This document shows positions 16,504-22,837 of a DNA stretch of 44,381 bases, piece by piece. The stretch spans positions 1 through 44,381 of the forward strand of contig JAILPJ010000070.1 of assembly GCA_024699605.1 (NCBI GenBank), read 5' to 3'. The notes beneath the pieces are model-generated. The model ran no database searches, was not told where the DNA came from, and saw only the letters and a program-made list of their open reading frames with translations. Numbering within the stretch: the first letter of the stretch is position 1; the number at the start of each line of letters is the position of its first letter. Position numbers and translations under genes: made by a program. Source of the DNA: Desulfovibrio sp. (lineage in GTDB: Bacteria > Desulfobacterota > Desulfovibrionia > Desulfovibrionales > Desulfovibrionaceae).

Positions 16504-18249
16504 CTAGCCAACAGAGCCAAGGACCCGCGCCTGAAAACGCAAGGCAGGATCTGTCTGGGAATCGCCGTCATCGTTACTCAGTAAACCCGGAAGAACGGCC
16601 CTGACCACGGGAAACTCAAGATCAGCACGCGTCATATCCACATAAAGCGGCGTTAGGCCCAGGCTTTGCAGACGCGCTTCCACAAAGGCCAAGGCCAAGG
16701 CCGGATTGGAAAAAGAAAAATCGGGAAGATCTTCCAAATAGCGCTCCTCAAGACCCGCCAGCCCTATACCCGTGGCCCGGCCAAAGGGCGCAGGCTGCGT
16801 GATACTATAAGGCCAGGGAGTTTCGGTCAAAGCCGCAAGCGCTGCCTTGAAACCGGAAAGCTTACAGGCTTGGGCCCGAACGCAGCTGCCATCCTCAGCA
16901 CGCACAAAAGCGGAAAAAACCGGCAGAGCAAATTCGTGCGTTAGATCCTGGAACTGCACTCTGATGCCTCTGGCCGCATAGTCATCCAACAGCGACTGCA
17001 GCCGTGGATCCCGGCTTTTGGCCAAAAAGCAGCGTTCACGTAGAAAAGGCACCGTAGCCAGAGCATCCCGCTCGAGAATTTCCAGAAGGGCATTGAGCTT
17101 GGCCTGTTCCAGGCTTGTGCCGGCTGCCAAACCGGTTGATCCCGCTGTCACGCATTCAACTTCATCGGCGTTGAAAAAAAGAAAGACGGCCTGGGCTGGT
17201 ATCAGCACGTTCTTGCCCTGAGGATCACTGGCAGAAACCCAGTGCAGGGGAATCTCGGACAGATTTTGGCCCTGCGTCAAAAGGGCAGGATCGACTGCCG
17301 CGCGCTTTTCACGGACAAGCTCAGAAAACGACGCGTAACAGAGCGGCAGAGGTCTTTTGCGCAGACTAACCCACGTTTCCTGACCCTTTTCTTCCAGAGA
17401 AACATAGGCACTGGCCCGTTCCACAATTTCCATAGCGCACGAAATTCTCGCCTGCGCAAGCGACAGTCCCCGACCGTAGGCCGTAGCTTTGCCTGTCAGC
17501 CGATAATCAAGACGCTTTTGCCGAACCTGAAGATCAAGCTGCCATTCCCTGAGCAAAGCCACCGGAGCCAGAGAGGCCTCATGGCGCATTTCACAGCCAG
17601 CAAGCAAACCGGCCTCCAGCAGCCGATCCGAGGCCATCCGAAAGAGATCAGACCCGGTCGGCTCCTCGGCCGGCTCTTCATCGCGGGCATGAAAGCGTTC
17701 ATAGAGTGTCGCAATGCTCTCAGATGTCGACAGCGATTGCTGCAGCGCGGAAGCGGCATCAGGTGAGAGCAGAGCGTGCTCCCAGGCCTGTTTTGGGGAC
17801 GGTAACGGCCTCAGCCAGTTGATGTTTTCAAAATAGAGCTTACGCCACCAGGCATGGTTGCTTTCGGCCTGGGCAGATACAGCCGCTTTTTGCAGAGAAA
17901 GCATGGGACTTGCCTGGGCCAGTCGCTTTGCCGCATCAAAAGGGAAGGCTGCCAAAAGATCGCTGAGTGCGCTTTCGTGTTGAGCACATTCCCAGAGCAC
18001 AGAAGCCAGTGCCGGCTTGCAAAAGGTGTCGGTCTCAGCGGTATAGACCTGAGAAAAAAGCGACAAAAGCTCCTGGATTGGCTGTTTGCGCAAACGACGA
18101 AAAAGCGCCGTGTGCAAAAAACTATCCAAAGGCGAAGCTTCCAGCGCGTCGCACAAATCGCTCAGGGAAAAAGCCTCATCGGGTTCGCAAGCAAAAAAAC
18201 CCGTGGTAGCCACTGTTTGCGTATGCGTATAGATATAGCTCAGCTGCAT
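16504..18249 (-). CDS. YcaO-domain protein with N-terminal helical extension
   Basis: 581 residues from the ATG at 18249; a TTG four codons earlier (18261) is possible. YcaO enzymes use ATP to activate a backbone amide, giving azolines, thioamides or amidines. The two ATP/Mg helices are intact: MEIVER (273-278) and ALLEILERDA (387-396). The first ~200 residues are helical and precede the YcaO core, unlike E. coli YcaO where the core is N-terminal. The C-terminus lacks the Pro-rich PxPxP tail of azole-forming members. No TfuA, E1-like partner, dehydrogenase or precursor peptide is adjacent. Neighbours are a TSUP carrier upstream (gap 38 bp) and an M16 peptidase downstream. Confidence 0.88.
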   Translation of the reverse strand: MQLSYIYTHTQTVATTGFFACEPDEAFSLSDLCDALEASPLDSFLHTALFRRLRKQPIQELLSLFSQVYTAETDTFCKPALASVLWECAQHESALSDLLAAFPFDAAKRLAQASPMLSLQKAAVSAQAESNHAWWRKLYFENINWLRPLPSPKQAWEHALLSPDAASALQQSLSTSESIATLYERFHARDEEPAEEPTGSDLFRMASDRLLEAGLLAGCEMRHEASLAPVALLREWQLDLQVRQKRLDYRLTGKATAYGRGLSLAQARISCAMEIVERASAYVSLEEKGQETWVSLRKRPLPLCYASFSELVREKRAAVDPALLTQGQNLSEIPLHWVSASDPQGKNVLIPAQAVFLFFNADEVECVTAGSTGLAAGTSLEQAKLNALLEILERDALATVPFLRERCFLAKSRDPRLQSLLDDYAARGIRVQFQDLTHEFALPVFSAFVRAEDGSCVRAQACKLSGFKAALAALTETPWPYSITQPAPFGRATGIGLAGLEERYLEDLPDFSFSNPALALAFVEARLQSLGLTPLYVDMTRADLEFPVVRAVLPGLLSNDDGDSQTDPALRFQARVLGSVG

Positions 18250-18287
18250 GATCAGGCTCAATGTTCAAGAGATTGAAACTCCTATGT

Positions 18288-19025
18288 TTACGGTGAAGCA
18301 AGAAGAGCGTCAAGGATCACACTCAAAGCCGCAAGCGTCAAAATGGCAGGAAGAATACGGGCAAAGGTTGCCATCTGCATGCGCTTAGCCAGAGGAAAGG
18401 CCACAAGCGTTCCCAGAAGGGTTGCCGGAATGGCCGGAAGAGCACAGCTCAGCACAAGATCGCTGTAAAGACCGGTCTGCCACTGTAAAAGAACGGTCAT
18501 CAGACCTCTGACAATAAAAAAAACGCCTAAGGTCCCCAAAACTTCTCGCGGTTTCCAGCCGACATAGAGCGCGTAGGCTGCCACAGGCGGCCCATCAAAG
18601 GATATGGCCGAGCCGAGGACGCCAGAGACAAAACCCGCAAGGCACGCCAGGACTGGGGATTCGCCGTGCCTGGGGACAGAGATCAAACGTTGCCAGTAGA
18701 TAAAAATCAACAGTGAGATGCCAACAAAAAGACGTAAGGCCTGATCGGGGATATAGAGCAAAAGGTAGACCCCGGCCCAAGAGCCCGGCAGAGCGCCAAG
18801 CCACATCGGCCAGACGGCTGACAGACGGCAATAGCGGAAATGCAGGACAACCAGCCCCAAATCCATGGCAACATTGAGGATGCAACTGATCAGGATCACA
18901 TCGTGCATGGACAGGATTTGCGCCGCTACGGGAACGGCCAGCATGGCGCCGCCGACCCCCACAAGCCCGGAAACAAAACCACCCACAAGCCAGGCGACAA
19001 AGACTACCCAAACCGCCATTGACAT
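18288..19025 (-). CDS. TSUP (TauE/SafE) family membrane transporter
   Basis: 245 residues from the ATG at 19025, with GAGG 5 bases upstream. About eight membrane segments are seen. The family repeats are visible as GGFVSGLVGVGGAMLAVP near the N-terminus and AGFVSGVLGSAISFDGPPVAAY in the second half. TSUP proteins move sulfite, sulfonates, thiosulfate or other small anions; direction and substrate cannot be read here. It is the first gene after the rpsI terminator, followed by the YcaO gene 38 bp on, so the two are probably cotranscribed. Confidence 0.88.
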   Translation of the reverse strand: MSMAVWVVFVAWLVGGFVSGLVGVGGAMLAVPVAAQILSMHDVILISCILNVAMDLGLVVLHFRYCRLSAVWPMWLGALPGSWAGVYLLLYIPDQALRLFVGISLLIFIYWQRLISVPRHGESPVLACLAGFVSGVLGSAISFDGPPVAAYALYVGWKPREVLGTLGVFFIVRGLMTVLLQWQTGLYSDLVLSCALPAIPATLLGTLVAFPLAKRMQMATFARILPAILTLAALSVILDALLASP

Positions 19026-19040
19026 TTCGGCCTCGTCGTA

Positions 19041-19070
19041 AAAGAAAAAAGAAGGCCGCATGAAGCGGCC
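19041..19070 (-). terminator. Terminator of rplM-rpsI
   Basis: GGCCGC (19054-19059) pairs with GCGGCC (19065-19070) around ATGAA, and the minus strand continues TTCTTTTTTCTTT. It lies between rpsI and the TSUP gene. Confidence 0.85.
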
Positions 19071-19097
19071 CGTAAAAAAAGCGTTGGCAAGCAAAAA

Positions 19098-19490
19098 TCA
19101 ACGTTTTGAGTACTGGAAACGCGCACGAGCGGCACGCAGACCGTACTTTTTGCGTTCCTTCATGCGAGCGTCGCGGGTCAGGAAACCGGCTTTCTTCAAA
19201 ATACCACGCAGTTCAGGATCCACCTCAAGCAAAGCGCGGGAGATACCGTGGCGCACAGCTTCGGCCTGACCGGCCACGCCACCGCCGCTGACATTGACGC
19301 GCACATCGAGCTTGTCGACCATTTTTGTCAGAACCAGAGGTTGACGGATGATCATCTGCAAGGTTTTGCGCGGAAAATATTCTTCAAAGGCGCGACCATT
19401 GACAATGATATTCCCCGAGCCTGCATAGAGACGGGTACGAGCCGTGGCGGTTTTGCGACGCCCGGTGCCATAATCAAATTTTTCGCTCAT
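19098..19490 (-). CDS. rpsI: Ribosomal protein S9 (uS9)
   Basis: 130 residues, standard length. Typical features are [19 protein letters not shown] at the start, [19 protein letters not shown] in the middle, and the basic tail that reaches the decoding site, ending with QYSKR. AGGAG lies 8 bases before the ATG. It follows rplM by 11 bp, the usual bacterial pair. Confidence 0.99.
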   Translation of the reverse strand: MSEKFDYGTGRRKTATARTRLYAGSGNIIVNGRAFEEYFPRKTLQMIIRQPLVLTKMVDKLDVRVNVSGGGVAGQAEAVRHGISRALLEVDPELRGILKKAGFLTRDARMKERKKYGLRAARARFQYSKR

Positions 19491-19501
19491 CGCAAGGACT
19501 C

Positions 19502-19936
19502 CTAATAGGGCAAGGTCAAAGGCTTAGGTTGCTGGGCGCTATGAGGATGCTCAGATCCCGCATAGACCTTGAGTTTCTTGAGCATGGCACGACCAAGCTT
19601 GTTTTTGGGCAGCATGCCACGCACGGCATTCATCAACGCAAAGGTGGGCTTTTTGGCCATCATGTCTTCCAGGGCAGTCGTCTTAAGACCTCCCACCCAG
19701 CCAGAATGCCGATAATATTTCTTGTCGTGCATCTTGGTGCCTGTCACTTGAATTTTGGCACAATTGACAACGATGATGTAATCGCCATTGTCCATATGAG
19801 GAGCAAATTCGGGCTTATGTTTGCCGCGCAGACGATGGGCGATCTGGCTGGCCAGACGACCGAGAACTTTATCGGCCGCATCCACGACAAACCATTCGTG
19901 TTGAATATCTTTGGGTGTGGGACTGAATGTTTTCAT
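19502..19936 (-). CDS. rplM: Ribosomal protein L13 (uL13)
   Basis: 144 residues, standard length, with [35 protein letters not shown] and the [12 protein letters not shown] motif. It is the first gene of the rplM-rpsI operon. No Shine-Dalgarno is adjacent to the ATG; the nearest GGAGG is 44 bases upstream, before a hairpin (see separate entry). Upstream again are a terminator-like hairpin and a strong promoter, so expression may be controlled at transcription and translation. Confidence 0.99.
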   Translation of the reverse strand: MKTFSPTPKDIQHEWFVVDAADKVLGRLASQIAHRLRGKHKPEFAPHMDNGDYIIVVNCAKIQVTGTKMHDKKYYRHSGWVGGLKTTALEDMMAKKPTFALMNAVRGMLPKNKLGRAMLKKLKVYAGSEHPHSAQQPKPLTLPY

Positions 19937-19986
19937 CAGAAATTCAGCGTATCGACCTCAAATGAGGGGGAAAAACGCCGCCTCCA
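19937..19986 (-). promoter_or_regulatory. Shine-Dalgarno plus hairpin leader of rplM
   Basis: On the minus strand TGGAGG occupies 19986-19981, directly followed by the arm CGGCGT (19980-19975). The partner ACGCTG lies at 19950-19945 (one G-U pair), with an inner CCTC/GAGG pair around ATTT. The ATG follows 8 nt after the 3' arm. Confidence 0.65.
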
Positions 19987-20055
19987 AATTTTCTTGCAGT
20001 TTAAGCAGAATCAGCCTGACAAGCGTCAAACAACGCAGACAAGGCATACAAGCAT

Positions 20056-20091
20056 AAAAAAACTTCTCCTTCAACGGGGAAAGAGGAGAAG
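20056..20091 (-). terminator. Terminator-like hairpin in the rplM leader (candidate attenuator)
   Basis: CTTCTCCT pairs with AGGAGAAG (20063-20070 and 20084-20091 on the plus strand) around a 13-nt loop, followed on the minus strand by seven T. It lies about 10 bases after the predicted -10 element, with no other minus-strand gene upstream to terminate. Confidence 0.65.
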
Positions 20092-20103
20092 ATTTGCCGG
20101 ATG

Positions 20104-20132
20104 TTTTTATGCGATCTGCTCTGATCTGTCAA
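20104..20132 (-). promoter_or_regulatory. Probable sigma-70 promoter of rplM-rpsI
   Basis: A perfect TTGACA (20132-20127) is spaced 17 bp from TAAAAA (20109-20104) on the minus strand. It stands in the divergent gap before the plus-strand HD gene. Confidence 0.65.
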
Positions 20133-20417
20133 GTCCAAAAACAGAGAGCGCGAGGCTCGGAAGCCTTGCCACGTCCTGTTCCAAGCGTCTCAACGCCAAA
20201 AGACCGATGCTGCCACGCAAAAAACGTCATAAAAGACGCAGAAAAGACCGCAGACTTGCCAGAACCCAATGGACACAAGCACAAAGGCTTTGCCAAAGAA
20301 CCTCGGCTGCGCGCTGAACAGGCAAAATCCTGATGCTGAGGTTTGACAAAAAATCGCTCTCTCTCTATGCAGACAGAGAGAGGAAAAATCGTCGTGCCAG
20401 CACAAAAAGGAGTTGCT

Positions 20418-21680
20418 ATGCCACAATTCATCCGCAAGAGTCTTTTGCAGCTGATCTTTTCAGGTGCCTATCTCATGCGCTGGAACGACAAGCTCCGTCC
20501 CGTAGAACTCGTGGAAATCGATAAGCAAGCGCATAAAATGCTCATCGCTTGCATCCTCTGGCAGCAGTACACTCAGGCCAACAGTGCGATCAACCGTACG
20601 GAGCTGGGCAAAGAAATCATCGAAGGCGGTCTTTTTGACTATTTCTACCGCTTGATTATCACGGATATCAAACCGCCTGTCTTCTATCGCATCAAAGAAA
20701 ACGCCAACGACTACGCCCAACTGACCGAACATGTCCTCAAAGAACTGAAACCGGCCTTCTCTTCGGCCGAAAACACTTTTCCCAGCTCTTCGACCTTCTG
20801 GGACAGAATGTGTGCCTGGCACAGAGACACAAATCAAGAATCCCTAGCCCGGCGCATTCTTGCGGCGGCGCACCTTTTTGCCTCACAGTGGGAATTCACC
20901 CTGATCAAACCTCTGAACAGCTTTGACGACGAAATGAAGGATATTGCCACATCCTTCAGAGACAAACTTGAGGCCTACACGGATCTTCCCGGTATGCGGG
21001 CCATTCTCACCCCCGGCACGGCTTTGGCCAAATTTGCCAATCTCTGTGGACAGCTGCGCTTTCAGATCCGCTGGACAAGGGCTCCGCGCATCCCGGCAAC
21101 CTCCGTGCTCGGCCATATGTTTGTCGTCGCCGTATTCGGCTATTTTTTCAGTTTAAGCCTCAAAGCCTGTCAGGCCCGTTCCAACAACAACTTCTTCTGC
21201 GGCTTGTTTCACGACCTGCCGGAACTTTTGACGCGCGACATTATCTCGCCGGTAAAGCAGTCTGTCCCCAATCTGCCGCTGATCATCAAGAAATATGAAA
21301 GCGAGGAGCTGGAACGGCGCATTTTTCAGCCTCTGCGTCAGGAAGGCTTTCAGGGACTTGTGGAGCAGATTTCTTTCTACCTGGGGCTAAGCATTGGCTC
21401 CGAATTTCTCGAATGCTACAGGGAAAACGGTCAGATCAAAAAAATCGAAGATTTTGCCACCTTGCAGCGTGAATACAACGCCGATGCCCTGGATCCCAAA
21501 GACGGCTTTCTCCTAAAAATCTGCGACTGGCTTGCTGCCTATATGGAAGCCCATAATTCCATCCACACCGGTGTTTCTTCTCCACAATTGCTCGAAGCGC
21601 GAACCAAGCTCAAGGTCAAGCTGCAGGAACAAGGCCTGCCTTGCCTCAAACTCAATGCGCTCCTAGCGGACTTCGATTAA
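20418..21680 (+). CDS. HD-domain phosphohydrolase-like protein
   Basis: 420 residues from the ATG at 20418, with AGGAG 6 bases upstream. It resembles the HD superfamily proteins of the YfbR/COG1896 type. Candidate metal residues are the His of KQAHKMLIACILW (about residue 39) and the HD pair in FFCGLFHDLPELLTRD (about 265-280). Members hydrolyse nucleotides or cyclic nucleotides, and the substrate here is unknown. No membrane segment is seen. It starts divergently from rplM and is followed within 30 bp by the next gene. Confidence 0.8.
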   Translation: MPQFIRKSLLQLIFSGAYLMRWNDKLRPVELVEIDKQAHKMLIACILWQQYTQANSAINRTELGKEIIEGGLFDYFYRLIITDIKPPVFYRIKENANDYAQLTEHVLKELKPAFSSAENTFPSSSTFWDRMCAWHRDTNQESLARRILAAAHLFASQWEFTLIKPLNSFDDEMKDIATSFRDKLEAYTDLPGMRAILTPGTALAKFANLCGQLRFQIRWTRAPRIPATSVLGHMFVVAVFGYFFSLSLKACQARSNNNFFCGLFHDLPELLTRDIISPVKQSVPNLPLIIKKYESEELERRIFQPLRQEGFQGLVEQISFYLGLSIGSEFLECYRENGQIKKIEDFATLQREYNADALDPKDGFLLKICDWLAAYMEAHNSIHTGVSSPQLLEARTKLKVKLQEQGLPCLKLNALLADFD

Positions 21681-21710
21681 CTGGAGGCAGCGTCTCGACG
21701 CTGATTGCCT
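21681..21710 (+). promoter_or_regulatory. Shine-Dalgarno plus hairpin leader of the gene at 21711
   Basis: GGAGG (21683-21687) abuts the arm CAGCGTC (21688-21694). After a 2-nt loop comes GACGCTG (21697-21703), and the ATG follows 7 nt later. AGGCA/TGCCT can extend the stem toward the ATG, which would partly pair the Shine-Dalgarno; so the fold could either help or block initiation. Confidence 0.65.
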
Positions 21711-22430
21711 ATGTCACACATGCTTACCATGCTGCCACTTCTGCTCTGCCTGCTCCTCTGCCCCGCCAAGACAGAAGCGCTGGACCTCTCTCGCAATCTG
21801 CCAACCTCAGCCCGTGACATGGAATATTACTATCAGCATCAACATCCCGAAAGTCTGCCGGGTATGCTCAGGGCCTTCGACAAAAGCCGGCGTTTTGCCC
21901 AGGGAGAATTGCGGCTGATTACCGCAGCGTTCCTGGCGGAAATTTTCAAGCAGGAACCGGAGCAGGCCCGTCAACTCCTCGATCAGGCCAAAACAATGAG
22001 CCCGGAAGCCCAGAGGATGTTTACCTGGGCCGTACACCTCTCCGGGCAAAACGCGTTGAAAAACGCCCTGAACAATCTGCCGGCAAGCCAGGACAAGGCC
22101 CTGCAGCTGCAGCTGGCTCATAGCCCAACACCTCTGGAACGCTGGGATATCTGTTCCAGTTCTGCTGTGCTGCATATGTATTGGGGCGCGTTTTTTGCCA
22201 ATGCCGACCAACGCTACCTCGACGCCATGATCGACGCAGCCCTGCTCCATGCCCGCCTCAAGGCTCAGGGACTGGTTCAGGACCCCCGCTATAAGCGCTC
22301 TATGGAGGTCGCAGCCTCCCTCTATGAAATGAGTCCCAGACACAAAGCCGTACGCGACCGCCTTGAAGAACGTCGCGAGGGTCTCTCTGCTCCTGAAAGA
22401 GAAACCATCACGCTCATTCTCAAGCATTAG
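21711..22430 (+). CDS. Unknown periplasmic protein
   Basis: 239 residues from the ATG at 21711. A signal peptide (MLTMLPLLLCLLLCPAKTEA) is followed by an all-helical mature protein rich in Ala, Leu, Glu and Arg, with repeated helix pairs that could be TPR- or Sel1-like. I do not recognise a family. The 31-bp distance to the HD gene, and the same strand, suggest co-transcription. The start codon has no nearby Shine-Dalgarno other than the hairpin-linked one. Confidence 0.75.
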   Translation: MSHMLTMLPLLLCLLLCPAKTEALDLSRNLPTSARDMEYYYQHQHPESLPGMLRAFDKSRRFAQGELRLITAAFLAEIFKQEPEQARQLLDQAKTMSPEAQRMFTWAVHLSGQNALKNALNNLPASQDKALQLQLAHSPTPLERWDICSSSAVLHMYWGAFFANADQRYLDAMIDAALLHARLKAQGLVQDPRYKRSMEVAASLYEMSPRHKAVRDRLEERREGLSAPERETITLILKH

Positions 22431-22505
22431 CCGTTTTTCCGCAGCACTTTGCCCATGGAAGACTCAGGTCTTGATTGAAGACCGCAGATTGCAAGGAGCA
22501 ACAAG

Positions 22506-22802
22506 ATGCTTGCCCTCCTGCTACTGGTCATTTTCCTCATAGCGCTTGCCGCCTGGTATCTCTTGCTGACACGAAGCGAACACAGAAATCTGCTCGCTTC
22601 CCTGCTCTTGCACAAACACAGTGAACTTTACGAAAAGCCGAGCCTGCTCAACCAGCATTTTGCTCAAAGCGGCCAAGGAACGGAAAATAGCCCCATGCTG
22701 CCAGCTCTCAGCCAATGGCCAAAGATCTTGCGCAGTTTGGCCCTGCCGCTCCTCTTGCTGATTCTCTTGGCTTGCTCCATCAAGTTTTGCGCAAGCCTGT
22801 AA
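22506..22802 (+). CDS. Small two-helix membrane protein
   Basis: 98 residues. AAGGAG lies 8 bases before the ATG. An N-terminal helix (MLALLLLVIFLIALAAWYLLL) and a C-terminal helix (SLALPLLLLILLACSIKFC) flank a 50-residue soluble loop. I do not recognise the family. It is downstream of the periplasmic protein gene and convergent with polA, 35 bp from its stop. Confidence 0.75.
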   Translation: MLALLLLVIFLIALAAWYLLLTRSEHRNLLASLLLHKHSELYEKPSLLNQHFAQSGQGTENSPMLPALSQWPKILRSLALPLLLLILLACSIKFCASL

Positions 22803-22837
22803 TTGGCCAAGCCCAAAACAGCACAGGCCAAAAGCCG

